Assembly: GCF_037975245.1 (NCBI RefSeq)
Contig: NC_092569.1
Location: 18,397,501 to 18,461,500, forward strand
Source of the DNA: Apostichopus japonicus
Taxonomy: Eukaryota; Echinodermata; Holothuroidea; Aspidochirotida; Stichopodidae
Length of the DNA stretch: 64,000 bases
Reading direction: 5' to 3'
In this document: piece after piece, positions 11,945 to 25,223 of the stretch
Numbering within the stretch: position 1 is the first letter of the stretch
Layout: each line of letters starts with the position of its first letter
The notes under the pieces: model-generated
What the model was told of the DNA's origin: nothing
The model's input: the letters and a program-made list of their open reading frames with translations, nothing else
Databases searched by the model: none
Translations under genes and position numbers: made by a program

Positions 11945-12140
11945 AATTGCCGGGGGATGGGGTTAATTGTCCTCGAGGTATTTGTCCTCGGGGTGTATGT
12001 CCGGGGGTAGTTGTCCCGGGGGGAATTGTCCTCGGAGTTATTCGTCCTCGGGGGTTTTTGTCAGGTGGGTGATTGTCAGGGGTAACATGTCCCGGGGGTA
12101 TGAGTCCGGGGGGTTAATGTCAGAAGGGGGTAGTTGTCCG
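11945..12140 (+). repeat. G-rich minisatellite, about 17-18 bp unit
   Basis: Roughly eleven degenerate units of the form GTCC(C/T)(C/G)GGGGGTA(A/T)TT. Nearly every unit has a run of 4-6 G. It begins about 190 bases beyond the point where block-2 homology is lost and has no counterpart at 41.7 kb. Its open frame (SGGSCPGGNCP...) is just translated repeat. Confidence 0.85.
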
Positions 12141-13313
12141 GCAGCCCTGATTTTAAGTGTTTAAACTGACTAAATTCCAGTTGGAAATCGACTGCATTTT
12201 TAGAACATTCGTCTAATGGTTATGTTCGTGTGCAAAGCTTGCTTCAAGATTTATCTCCCGAAAAAAATAATTAATCTCGTTCTGTGTTCACTTGCAATGC
12301 GTCTTATGGTTTAAAAATACAGTAAAGAACCAATTTTACCACATATGTGAAAACCGCATAGTAGGTATCGGCTACTCGAGTCATCCAAAGACATTTACCA
12401 AATCTAATATTTTCTGTTTTAGAACTTAACTCAAAAAAATGAGTCTTCAAGATGTTAGTCTACCAACAATACAAAGAGGGTTTACCATATATTAGGGAAA
12501 ATAACCGTCAATAACAACAAAATCATGGTGTCAACTTAAATGGCAATGATATGTTTTGGTAATTTCTTTTCTATATCAGAGGCCCTGTAAAACACGTGGA
12601 TGAATTTATCACCATATTCACACACTCAGGCACAAACCTCATCAAAGTAAAAAGCATTCTTTGGGTAACTGTTTTTTAGCTAAAAGATAGCACATTTATA
12701 TCAGTCAGTAAATGGTTGTTGGTGTTAATCATTTGACAGAGAGTATGATGAAGTTATATAAAGAAGAAGACAACAAATCATAATTTATTCTTTATTTGTT
12801 CATGATTATTTATTTTAACAGATTTGTCACATGCCAAATTGGTTGTTATTCAGTATTGTCAAGTCTTTACCTCACTAGTTTATCTTTATAAAATCGTTAT
12901 CCACAGTGATTCAGAAGTGGCCAACACGCAACCTTTCCCAATGAAGTCGAACATTTATCTAAATTCTAAATATATTCAGAGAACTACTACAATTCCCTCC
13001 TTGTTCTATTACTCTTCAAACGTTTCTGTAAATACAAAACCTCGCTAACTCTTTTGTCTTGTCCTGATAGTTTTTTTTGTTATTTGTAATACTCTGGCCA
13101 GCGAGGTTCATCGAAACTAATGCATCAAACGTACAGAATATTTGAGGATTTTAAATCTTTACAGTAGGGTAGACTTTAGCACAAAACTAGTTGCATTATG
13201 GAATCACTGTTGAATTAGTTACTCACATTATAAGTTAAGGACGATTTGTGGACGAAAAACATCCACAAAATGTATTTTGTACGTCTTGTTCGCTTGGTGT
13301 CTTCAAAACTTCA
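12141..13313. other. Downstream flank of gene B (minus strand), no further gene seen
   Basis: From about 12990 to 13313 the sequence matches 60130-60450, so it is the downstream flank or 3' UTR shared by B-type genes. The short plus-strand frame at 12824-13048 lies partly in this region and has no recognisable motif. 12141-12990 holds nothing I can name. Confidence 0.5.
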
Positions 13314-16300
13314 TCAGGTTCGAGGCCGTATTTTCATTTCTGTTGACTTTATGTTATAATAACCACCGGGGAAATTATACCAATAGATGGTAAAAGATCC
13401 AGTGTAAGGTGCATTGAGGTCACAATAATAATAATAATAATAATCGTACCACCATGCACTACTAAAATAATCGGCATAATCATAATAAGAATAACCATCG
13501 TTGTCCTCATCTTGTGTAGAGAATTCAGCACCATTGTGATAACGCATAGCGTCGTAACCTAGGTAAGGAGAAAACAAGAGTGTATGAAATCATGAACAGT
13601 TATAGAACAAAATGATGGCGATAATTGATTACAATTTGATAGTATTATAAAAGATTGACTGGTCATTTCATGGAGCTATTAATTATTAAAATCTGACAGT
13701 TTGCTATCCTTATTATCTTTCTCTTTTTTGTTGTACCCACGAGCTGCACTCTGTATGAGTTGTTGTGTAATATTGTGACAGGGTCAAAACATGTAATCGC
13801 GCATACATATTAGCATTTTGAATGCGTAATGCTAGATTGAGGACATACGGTGTGTACGGTGAGTACGATGTGGACATATCGACTGATATTTTCCTCCAAT
13901 TTTTGTTAATGGACTAATATTTTGTAGGCAAAAACACACCCTTGTGTGATGATACTGTGATCGTGTGTTCGGTATAGCTATCGTCATGAGCCACTGGAGG
14001 TACTTGACATAAGACATCGGTTGAACACGTACTTGTTTTTCGTTCATTATATAGAACTAAAGGAAATTATTATTTTTTTATATTATAATTGTTCTGTATA
14101 TCGATGATGGTGTGACATTACGCCGGTTTTTATTTACTTCCATTCGGGATTAAGTTTTCAGTTACACCACTCTGGATAATCTAAAATGAATAACCTCTCT
14201 CTCTCTTGATAAATCACTTTGCTATATCTAACCATTGTAAATCAAAGTTACAATATTTTGGAAGATGATATCGCTAGACTATTGGTTTATTGTTTTCCTT
14301 CTGACATTGGAAAGCTAATTTAAAAATGACAGGTTGCAGCCGTTACAGATTAAAATTACAATGTTCTCCCAATCACAAAGAGGATATTTCATATCAAATT
14401 TTTATGTTTACATTTATTTCCCCTATATATATATATATTTTTTTTGGGGGGGAGATAGAGGCTGCACTGCATCAACATTTTAAGAATCTGATAGCATCAT
14501 CTTACAACAGCACACCTAAATGGCCATATCCATTTGACATTTGTGATCGTGGAGCTCCATGTATTTTACTTCACACTTCTTGCTGGTATTCCCTGTCATA
14601 TACACTGGGTTGTTACGGTATGCTAAAAAAATACATATGTTCAGCCTGGCCAATTCAATTTGGTGAGAAGCTACGACGAACAGTGACATTTGAAATAAAT
14701 ATCTTCGAGGTTTATCCATCATTCGCCCGATCTTGGATGCATCCAGTCATCTCGATGCAGTGAAATTATGTTTAATTGACGTTGTTACGTACAATGACAT
14801 GTTAATATCATCGCCTAGTTTAATATACAGCACATATAGCTACTATCGTACGTATGATATTGCTTCTTTTTAATTTAAGGTTAATAGTGGATTCTCATTG
14901 GAGTTTTTGCTTTCTCTGTCAATCTTTAAAGCTTCTAGCTTGTGGTAGTTAAAGTTTATAGCGAAAACGCCAAAACTAAAGACCTTATATTGCTAATCAC
15001 TTTGTCATTATCATGTAGTGAGTACACATTTTTCATATAACCGCTGAAAGAAGTCCTCTCAATCATAGGTCATTTAGCTATAATAGTATTTGACTACCAG
15101 ACACACCAGATTATTAATGTAGTTGGGAAAGAAGAAGAACTCACCTACTGTACTGGAAGAGTCATAACCACTGACGCTGAGTAAGTAATTAGTTCCCTCA
15201 TTGCCTACGCTGAAGGAACTGTACTTAGCATAGTAATGTTCTCCAGATTTGGAAACAAAATCTATTCTTAGTTCATATTGGGTTTGGCTCGTCAACGCTG
15301 CAAGTTTGTCATTGCCAAGCCAGAAATTTCTATCGATGTCGCCGAAACCATCTTTGTAATCGTCCCAGTATAAGAAAAAGTCGACACTACTATCAACACG
15401 GCGTTGAAAAACCTGTAAGTTCAGTAAATAAAAGAAGGACTTAATCATGAAAAAAGCTGGTTATCGATCTCGAATGAACGGTAACTATTTTGCTGCAAGG
15501 GTTATCATACATTTTCATCAACTTGGTATTAATGCAGATGCAAAAGTCAAAAATATTTCATTGCTTCTCCAACGGTACAAGTGGAGCTTGTATTTTCATG
15601 CATATGATGAAATGAATTTAGGATCGAATTTCGATTTGGATATCTCTTCATTCAAAGCAGTTTCTTTTTAAATAACCACGCACAAGACATGTCTAGGCAA
15701 CTACAATTGTACATTAGTAAATATAACTCCATTAATCAATCGCTATAATTATCGTCTATATAGTACGAAATATACATGACTTTCCAATTTGATCGAATAT
15801 AATCTAGACTTACTTTAAATAATACTTATGATAAAATAAAGAAATATTCATACCAGAAATGTTTCCATGATACAGGAAACACAAATCAATCAAATTGATA
15901 GACCCTCAAATCCACTATCCCAGTTCCCTTACATTAAGACAGGAACCGCTTTAGACTAAGTTTCAAAGTTAACAACCTTTTTGGTGAGATTTAATATATT
16001 ATAGCGTCCATATGGACCACTGTATATCCTTCTATAATCAGTTGTGAACTTGATAAGAAGTGCAACAATGGCTACGATATTTAAATGAATGGAACGTTAC
16101 CAATATTCATCCTTGAAATAACAACACATGCATGGACAATCAGTTACGTACCAACCAGCCTCCTCCATCTGTGACATCGCATGTGACCTGAAATGGCACA
16201 TCTTGCCCAGCTGGTTGTATACTTTGGATGCTATTTGATATTTCTCCTCTAAATCCACCACAGTCTGGGGAAGTGGCTTGAGTACACAGGACTCCGTCCC

Positions 16301-19300
16301 CCGTGTACCCTGTGTTACAGTAACACTTTAATATACCTCGTCGTTCCTCACAGTTAGCATTGGGACTGCACCGGTATGTATCGTCACAGCTTAACAGACC
16401 GCTGTTGCAAGAACATCGTTTGGTACAAGAAGGGTTCACATATACTTCACCTTCCTAACGAGATAAAACGGTGAGCGTTTCAAGTAGATACATGATACTA
16501 ATATCCTTCAATGGGAATACCCAATGTTTCATGTCGAGGCATTATGAACAGTTATAGGTGACATTCCTTCATAAAATTAGAGCAGCTGCAGGGTAAAGGT
16601 TTTACGTTTTTAAAATTTATCATTTCACGCACTATAATAACTGTTTTGTTCCGGCTTTTCTTCTCATTGTAAATTAGTTTGATACGTAAACATTTAGGAA
16701 ATGGTATCTTACCGCTAGGACTACTCCTTGGCCTTTCTCCGCTTCCTCTATGAAGCAACCACAGTCCTCTCTAGGTATACAGTCTTCCCCGTCCATCAAG
16801 AACCCATCGGGACAAACGCAAGTGGGTGTGCTAGAGCATGATTCGGTGCATGTAGGATCGGCGCATGAACCTTCGCATTTACACCTGTTGAGAACCTTGT
16901 TGGTGGGACACCACTCGATGCATGGGTCTGGAATAGTAATAACGATTAAGTTACGACATCAAAAAGGAAAGCCCTATGCAAAGTGTACGATGATCTTTGA
17001 TCTCAATAACACATCATGTTCATAAATTATCATTTGATATTGTATAAAAATGCGAAACATGCTTCACAGCTTAAATGACATATCTAAATAAACCAAGGAA
17101 ATAAATAGCAAACCGCTCTCTGCCCTTACTAGATGAACAAAATACATCGATTTATGAAGAAACTATGTCTGAGCTAAGTGCTTGATAGCAGTGGCGAACA
17201 ACGTGCTCATTAAAGTAAATTTACAGGCTGCAAAATGAATATTAAATATTACTACGAGCTCATTCATCTAAAGATACCTTGGTTAATGGCATGGATGTCA
17301 GGTTGGTTCAGGTGGGAAGTATATCGTTAGTAAGCGAAACATTCCCGCTCTGTATGGCAACGCAGGTCAAACATATTAATATCATCGAATTATTGAAACA
17401 TGTGTGAACAGCAAAAATCGCAATATTTTAATTTCACTGTTTAACGGTTAGCAAACATATTAAATGTCACTTCGGGCGAGAAACGTGTCCAGTTAAGAAG
17501 TGTATCAGTTTAATAACCCACCTGTTGTTCCGGTATACTCTCCAGTGCTAACCAGTTTGTAATGACTGAAGCTGTCACTGATGCGGAAAGTTTCATACGT
17601 CACGAAGAATGAACAACCGGATTCTGTAGTTATATCCATGCGGAGCTGATATTTCCTCTGATTGGTGATGTAGGATATCTTCTCATTGCCGAGCCAAAAT
17701 TCATGAGAAAGGAAACCAAAACCGTTTTCATATTCGTCCCACGTACGATTGAAGTTGATTGAACTATCCTTTCGTCTCTGTATGACCTGTAGAAATAATT
17801 TGAGACATAAAAATATCAAACTGATTGAATTGCAAGACCGTTAGTTATTAACTGTAAGACTAGTGTGAAACAAAAGAAAGGCAAAACTATACTGAAACAT
17901 GGAACAAACAACCTGCAGGAAGAGAAGAATGAGATAATATAAACAAATTAAAATCACTTACAAACCCCACCAAATGTATATTGATGCGAATACTATATAA
18001 ATATTACCAATATATGAGTTGTGTCATCTTCGCCAATTTAGTATTCTTATTGAAGTCAGGAATATGTGGAAAGTATTAAAACGTATTGGAAAAACATGTA
18101 GGAATATAAATATGGTGCAGACTGCTTTTGCGAAAGAGCATGACAGATGATTCGACCAACCTCTTTTTGTAAGACATAAATATTGTGTAAAGCTTGCCGA
18201 GCCTACTGTGTAACATCAACTATATATTAGTACATCATAATAATATGAACAGTTCTGTAGTATGAGAAATGTATTATTTCAACAAGAATAATTTCAATTG
18301 TGGTGATAAATCTTGCAATGTAAATAAAATATTCACAGTATAAAATACAACACCTACCGTCCATCCACCATCACCTAGACTGTTGTTGCAAGATACTTCA
18401 AAAGGTTCAGGATAGCCGTCTGGTTTGATGACGTAAACACCATCGTTTCTAGACGATGGACATTGGCTTAGCACTTCATGGCAGTCTCGTGGATATTCAG
18501 CACGTTGGTAGAGGAAAAACGATGACGCTAAAAGGAAAAGGTAACACAACATAAGCATAACTTACATCAGGCTAAGAGGTTTCATAACTCCGGAGACACT
18601 TGTGTGACAACAGAGATCATATAGCCTACCTTCAGTGTTTACTTTGTCAATGTTCACAACCACTTGCGTCATTTCCTGATCACGTTATAAAAGTTTGGCA
18701 TGGGCAATTGCGAAGATGTGATTTTAAAATCTAGTTACTATTACTTACTGGTCTGTACTATTTCAAACATTTTCCATTTTTTTTTTAAATGAAGTCACTC
18801 GTTTTGTCTTATATCCCTGAAAAATTTGGTAAGTTAAGCATTTGAATAATACATAGCAAATTAAAAACCTCATTTTAAAGACGATCAATATTTTTTAACG
18901 AATTTCGTTTCCTATACATCATAATTTTCATACACAAAAAAGTACTAAAGTAAACAAATTATCTTTAAAAAAATTAAAACTCTTTGAAGCTACATAGTGC
19001 TTATTATACTCACAATGTTATGTTAACAACATATGATATATTTGAAGATACTCCCCAAACGATTTGTATATCTTATACGTTCATAATTGTTTGGAAATTC
19101 TCCAAATGTTATGATATAGTTGTATCTTAAAGACAGACAATATTACTTTCACTCGTCTTTGGAAATTAGCTTGTGGTTGGGGCAATGGGGAAGGAGAATG
19201 GAGAGGGGAGAGGATATACGGGTAAGAAAATGCTACAACGTTGTTAACGTTTTGAAGTTTTTAATATGATAGATATTAACATGATAGAAATGCTACAATG

Positions 19301-22300
19301 TTGCTATAACGTTGCTACAACGTTGTTAACGTTATGAAGTTTTTGATATGATAGAAGGTAAAATGAAACATTCTTTAGAATTAACATTCTTTAGAAATTA
19401 ACATTCTTTGAAGTTACATAGTGCTTATTATACTCACAATAGTTATGTTAACAACATATGATATCTTTGACGATACTTCCCAAACGATTTGTTTATCATA
19501 TACGTTCATAATTGTTTGGAAATTCTCCAAATGTTATGATATAGTTGTATCTTAAAGAAAAACAATATTATTTTCACTCGTCTTTGGAGGTTAGCTTGTG
19601 GTTGGGGCAATGGGGAAGGAGAAGGGAGAAGGGAGAGCAGATAAGAGTAAGAAAATGCTACAACGTTGTTAACATTTTGAAGTTTTTAATATGATAGAAA
19701 CACTTACTTAACGTTTGGTCTCCGTAGTCACTAATGCTCCTTTGACGTTCCGGCTAAAATAAGGTCAAAAATATGTATTAACAATGATCGTCCAATAAGG
19801 ACAGGGTACAATTATATAGTAAAATATGTCAACGTTACATTTTTCTTATTTTCCATCGTCCTATGTTTAGGTTAGTCCTACTTTTTATTTTATTTTCTCA
19901 TCTATAAATTGCAACATTTCACATGGCTGTTTGTTATTTTAGTACAAGTTAGAGAAGAGTTATTGACGCAGTCATGTATCTGTATTAGTAGATAGCTGCC
20001 GTTTGTTGAAGACAAAAAGAAAAACAATATAGATACGACAAAGTTTGTTTGAGTTGTAGAGGAGTATGACAATAAATACGATAAGCAGTTTAAATTTTTA
20101 TGTGAATTCAGGTGAATATTGAAGATTAAAAGTAATCCGATAAAGATGTCACTTCTCTCAGTACAAAACACAAACGATGAAAGTTTAGGTTTGAGTTTAG
20201 CATTGTCTTGAAAACACATTATGTTTTGTTTTAATATCCCATATATTCAGAGTGTTTTTATGCCCATCAATTTGTTCTAGACAATGAACATTTACTATAT
20301 GCCCATTAGGTATCACGTTCTTGATATGAATTTTATAGTTTAAAACATTTTTTTTTGAAGAAGACCTATTGGTTAATAAAGATTTGGTTCTAATGTATAA
20401 TAACGTTCGATAAAATTTTTGTAGAAAACATAATTATATCAAAGAACCGTTAGAATCTTCATAATAACATATTTTTCTCGTAAATTGTTTAATTTAATTA
20501 ATTCACATGAACAAGTTCATAAAAATACTTTGCAAATTTCACATCTGCATTATGTATTCGCAAATTTGGATTACATTGAAATTGTTCTTTCTACTGGCAA
20601 TGAGAAAGTATATAACCTTTACACACATTAAATGATCGGGATTATTGATAGAGCAAATTCTCTTTTGATATCATGCAGCTGTTTGGGATAAATCTGACAA
20701 AGATGAAAATTTGTGGCAACAATGAACTAACAACGACATCAGCGATTAAATCAATTGACAATTCTTACAACAGCAACGTTTGGATGAGTAAAGTTAGTAT
20801 ATCTTTTGATTTTCTTTATTGTCATTGTCCATTTACATTAATTTAGTATACAACCTAAATAAATTATACTAGTTAAGTAGTTAATTAAGTCCACAGCGTA
20901 TTTAATCTAACGGAATTAGAACAATTTTTTTTAATCGACTATGCATCTTTAGAACTTACGAAACATTCTATGAAAAGGTAGATTAAACATGTTTGCCAGC
21001 CACCGAGAACGCTTTTTGATATTACAAAGAACAAAATGTACACAATACGCTAATCGATTGACGTTTATTGCAGCGGTTTGTTAACCTTTAGTTTTTCATC
21101 GTTAACTTTAGAGAAGAAACTACCTCTAAGAAAATGCTATCACTATTTCGTAATTTAACTAAGTATTTTGTAGAATTGTTAGCTTAAACATTGTCCTTTA
21201 AATTTTGAAAAACGTTGTCTGGGCATAGACGACGACAGGCATTTATCAATTATCATGTAACTAAAGTAACTGTTCACGACATTAAGGTTGACTTAATAAT
21301 GATATAACAAAATGTATTGTCTTATAACTAAGAGTTGACTTGACAACATGACTTGAACACTTATTCTAAGTTCAAAAGCAGGCATCCTGTGTAATGACTT
21401 TTTCAATAAAATTGTTCACAGAATAATTTAAAAAAAAAATCATTAACTACTTCGATACGTTATCATGATATTTCGACAAGTTTTCTAAGTTCAAGAGTTG
21501 GCATCCTGAGCAATGACTTTTTGCAAAAGACTACAACGGTACATTATCATGATTTCCCAATAAAGTAAATCAAGAAGAATTTTGGTGACAGAATATTTAA
21601 CTGCGTTCCCAGAGACAGAAATGACTATTGTTTTAGAAAGATTGTGTGTTTCACCAAATAAGTGAAACTCAAAGAAAATGGCTCTTTCATATCCACTGGG
21701 TGTTTGTAAAATAAAGTTAAAGTTTTCAAAAAGGCATATGTTCGTCAAAGCTGAATATTCTCACATGTATCTATTCAAAATCGCACCGCCTGAATCTTCG
21801 ATATCTCCAAATGACGGACAGAAAAAGTACTGTTGTTTTTGTTTTTTACTCGTTAGTAAATGTTAGCAAACCAAATCTGCGTTGTCAAGATTTCTCTTTT
21901 GTTGAATATTTTGTAACATTTTCATGATGCGAAATAGCGGAATTTAAATATATGTACATCAACATATTAAAACAACGTGTCAGAAGTAGAGTCAATTTTT
22001 TTCCCTATAATTAGCAGGTGTCTACGAAAAAGTCTAGACTTTACAAAGTAAAGTCAGTTTATGGGTCGGATCGGGATTTTCAAGATTAAAGAAATTTATT
22101 GATTAAAGCACTTAATCATAACTAATCTAAGTGTAAAAATTACAACGTAAGCATTTGGTAAGATGAAATGTTAGTTGTGTAAAAAATGTCGTTGAATAGT
22201 ATTTATTCAGTAACTCTCCCATTGCCATCAATATAGACATTTAAACAAAAAAAAGGACAAATAACAATCTTAGGCTATATGAATATAACATTTTTATTTT

Positions 22301-23288
22301 ATGTGGATAAGGAAAATTTAGTTATTAAATGATATATAGATCAACCTTAGATTTCAACTGAAGTAGCCGTAAAGTAGAAAGTCTCGGTTTAGCCGTGTAA
22401 ATGTTAATTAATCAGTAAATAAGTAGAAAAAAAGGTGGTTAGATTATCGGTTGGAGCATTACAGACATACTTTAGTAAGACAAGTAGACAGTGGTCATTG
22501 CTTTAACGTTCTAAACCTCTTCAATTCATTTTGCTGTTAGATTAGCCTATATAAAAGCAACGATTTTCTATGGTATTTATAGGTATATTATTTTAATATT
22601 GAATTTTTCTTTCGATTTCCTCCGTGTCTGTCAAAATATAACGTTTCTATAACAACGCCACAAAAAAAAGCGCAATAATTCAAGTATGTTAAGTATAAAT
22701 CGCGGCTAACTAAGATACTCCGCATTTTTTTGTTTTCAACGACAATGTATTTTACTGTTCACAGTGTGTCTATATTTCGCAGACTAAATTTATATGAACT
22801 AATGATATGTACTTCAATTGAAAGAATCCGTCTGATGGTTTCTTGAACAGAGTCATTATTATAGAAATTAAGGGAATAATGTAAAATATACCCGTTTGGT
22901 AAATGTGTTCTATGTCTACTGCTTGATTAACTAATAGAAAACTCAAAACGCGAAACGATAAATTTACAACCAGTACGTGTGCCTTAATCGAATTCGACTT
23001 TTTTATTACCGCAAGTTAGCATTTTTGAAGTAATATTTTTAACTCTTAGATAGATCAACTGAAAGTAAATCGCTAACAGAGAGTGTAACAAGGTTTAACA
23101 TTGCAGATCGAAAACAATCAATTGAGTACTGCTTAAACATCGAAACGGTAACTTTACAGATGTTAAACTGAAATATAAAATAAGAGGAAAAAACTTACCT
23201 CTCCTTGAGAAGACACGCTGCTGGAAATGAAAATGATGAGAAACAGAGAGGTTAAACCCCCACGATGTCTTTTAAACAAGGACAACAT
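13314..23288 (-). CDS. Gene B: secreted protein with FReD-TIL-TILa/EGF-FReD architecture (eight exons)
   Basis: Minus-strand exons, 5' to 3': 23288-23199, 19753-19708, 18527-18358, 17786-17522, 16927-16713, 16454-16152, 15412-15145, 13558-13314. All junctions are GT-AG and in phase; total 533 aa. Residues 1-30 are a signal peptide (MLSLFKRHRGG, LTSLFLIIFIS). Residues ~52-190 are the first two thirds of a FReD (YPRDCHEVL, GDGGWTVIQRRKD, HEFWLGNEK) with no terminal exon. Residues 191-262 form a TIL cysteine-rich module (CEGSCADPTC, CVCPDGFLMDGEDC, REDCGC). Residues 263-~320 are TILa/EGF-like (CYCNTGYTGDGVLC). The rest is a second FReD (DCGGFRGE, GGGWLVFQRRVD, RNFWLGND, TEMKIRPRT). Its last exon lost the NCA cysteine and has six consecutive Tyr. 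It could instead be two genes split after 17522, but no second signal-peptide exon was seen. Exon 2 is the least certain. Likely an extracellular lectin; ligand unknown. Confidence 0.72.
16152..16454 (-). other. TILa/EGF-like exon continuing into FReD N-terminus (gene B)
   Basis: A 303-nt exon of phase 0-0. It encodes EGEVYVNPSCTKRCSCNSG (TILa-like), CSPNANCEERRGILKCYCNT and GYTGDGVLC (EGF-like), then without an exon break the FReD start DCGGFRGE and DGGGWL. Fusion of EGF-like and FReD N-terminus in one exon differs from all other FReD genes in this window, where the FReD starts its own exon. Confidence 0.75.
16713..16927 (-). other. TIL (trypsin-inhibitor-like) cysteine-rich exon of gene B
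   Basis: This 215-nt exon starts after TTACTATTCCAG and ends before GTAAGA. It completes a codon with the G left by the preceding FReD exon and ends in phase 0. It encodes about 11 Cys in the TIL spacing known from VWF, FCGBP and zonadhesin-type proteins, ending in REDCGC. In those proteins TIL is followed by TILa, as here in the next exon. No protease-inhibitor reactive loop can be assigned by eye. Confidence 0.75.
18981..19272. repeat. Local tandem duplication, unit 1 (unit 2 at 19405-19698)
   Basis: The segment from TCTTTGAAG.TACATAGTGC to AACGTT.TGAAGTTTTTAATATG occurs twice with an offset of about 425 bases, within the second intron of gene B. The repeats are about 95 percent alike by eye. 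Unit 2 ends right at the exon 2 donor (19707). Confidence 0.88.
19405..19698. repeat. Local tandem duplication, unit 2
   Basis: Second copy of the ~290-base unit described at 18981-19272. The spacer between the copies has short repeats of GCTACAACGTTG. Confidence 0.88.
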
Positions 23289-25110
23289 GATAACAAGTTA
23301 CCTCTTGCTATTTAAAGTTGGAATGAATATCGAATCCATACTACAACAAGTTAGCTAGATACGAAATTATCCGGAATTGTACAGTGTTGCTAGGGAACCA
23401 TTCTCATACTCATTCGTCTAGACATATTATTATGATATTAGTATTCCTGTCAGGGGCAGTCGGTGTAGCTCACGTGGTTTATGTTCAGATTCCATGGCAC
23501 CTTTACAGTACGGTACAAGTTAATGCCTTAAAAGGTATTGAAATGATGCAAGACCATACGTCATATTTAATTTTATTTCTTGGCATCGTTAAACTACACA
23601 AATAAAGCAATTATAACAACCTGGCATGACAATTTTGTAATCTAATTAACGGTGCATTAACTAATATTTATTATATTATAGGCGAAGAACTGATGACCTA
23701 AAATGCAGTAGGACGTCTGTGGGATTTGAGGTCTGAAAGTGAGGGACAAACCTGCGGGAGGGGTCTAAGGGGAGGCGGTGAATTTGATAAATCACAAATA
23801 TGTTATATGTTACATCCCATTACTAGTTGTGTATTTGAAAATGCAATCATGCAATCTGCATAAATGTGTTGCCAGATTCATTTAGCAATTTAAAAAGTAA
23901 CAATTGGTCAATGTTACCTGTGGAGTTGACTAATCAACAAGTGACCAAGACTAAGTGAGAGAGATGTATGAGTCATTGATAGCAGCAGTTCTGGAGGAAG
24001 GCTCACTTGTGTGGAATGATGCATAGAACCATATGCCACAGTGACCAGGGGGGTAAGAAGCTTCCAAAAAGTGGGGGCACAACATCAGAGGGGCAATTTC
24101 TCATTCCACAACCACTACTCGTCATGCTATAATCCGATGCACACCTGCCATATCACTTACATATATATATGATGTGTTAGTATGCTATCAATACTATTAT
24201 GGTGCACGTGAGTAATTCAAATAAAATATAAACATTAACAAAGGCTCAAGATATCCAAAGACAGTTCTTCATCAAAGGGGACATTTTAAATGCCAGTAGG
24301 GCACATTTGCTATTTTGGGAAAACGTGCCCCCAGTGCCCCCCCTCCACCCCGACTCCTACCCCCTGTCACAGTCACATTGGTAGTAGTAGTAGTATACTA
24401 GTACCAGTGCGTTTCGGATCGAAAGAATAATCGTCACAGTGGATCCATCTTTCTTATAGCCTGTGTAGTGACATATAAAGCAGTATAAACGTATCGTAGA
24501 CTTGTCAGTGTTGCTGTGGTATACCGATCGAATCCGATAAAAACAAAACACAAGGTATGGGGAAAAGTTGGGGAAGGGGGTGGGGGCAATTTCCCCCTTG
24601 CCCCCTGTTATCCCGCCACTGCAGTATGATGAGGTAATAAACTAGCGAAATGAAATTAACTTTTTCTTGAATTCAATAAATCTCTTTCGTTGATTCGACA
24701 TCCATACTTGTTTATTATTGTAAATGTATCATATTTCAACTAAAATAAATCATTTTAGTGATCCTAATTCCCCCATCGAAAACTACATATTTTCTTCTAT
24801 TTTAAACAGGCACACTTGTTATTATACATTCTTGTTAATGCTACGGTAATTATTCGTAGTTGCCAATACTATAAAACTTATTAAAGCCTTAATTTTTGCA
24901 GTGCATGGCTTTTTCACTGTGGGTTTCCTGTTTTTTTGTCTTTTTTTATTTGTTTTATTGCCAACTCGGTCACGCCGCTAAGAAGTGTCTGAGGGAAATT
25001 CAATAGTTTTCTTTAAGTGTTATGTGTTACACGCCCAGGATAAATTGTATTTCCTCGTTCCTAAAAAAAAAAACAGGTAAGTGTTTTTTTTTATAAGGTG
25101 CCAGGTAAAG
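20787..25110. repeat. Segmental duplication block 1, right copy
   Basis: Matches bases 1-3560. It contains exon 1 of gene B at 23199-23288 and much of its first intron. An unmatched stretch at 23610-24480 is specific to this copy; I recognise no element in it. Confidence 0.9.
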
Positions 25111-25136
25111 AAAAAATATCGACAGATAAATATCTA

Positions 25137-25138
<2 letters not shown>

Positions 25139-25223
<85 letters not shown>

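Noticed and set aside
11967-12164. Cys/Gly-rich open frame resembling a small secreted peptide
   Set aside because: It is the G-rich minisatellite read in one frame; there is no signal peptide or splice context.
14326-14763. 145-codon plus-strand frame in an intron of gene B
   Set aside because: No recognisable domain, crosses a TA/T/G low-complexity stretch and lies antisense to the gene; no supporting splice or start signals.
19902-20219. 105-codon minus-strand frame with hydrophobic parts as a possible first exon of gene B
   Set aside because: No donor follows in the right phase and the hydrophobic part is internal; the 23199-23288 exon fits much better.
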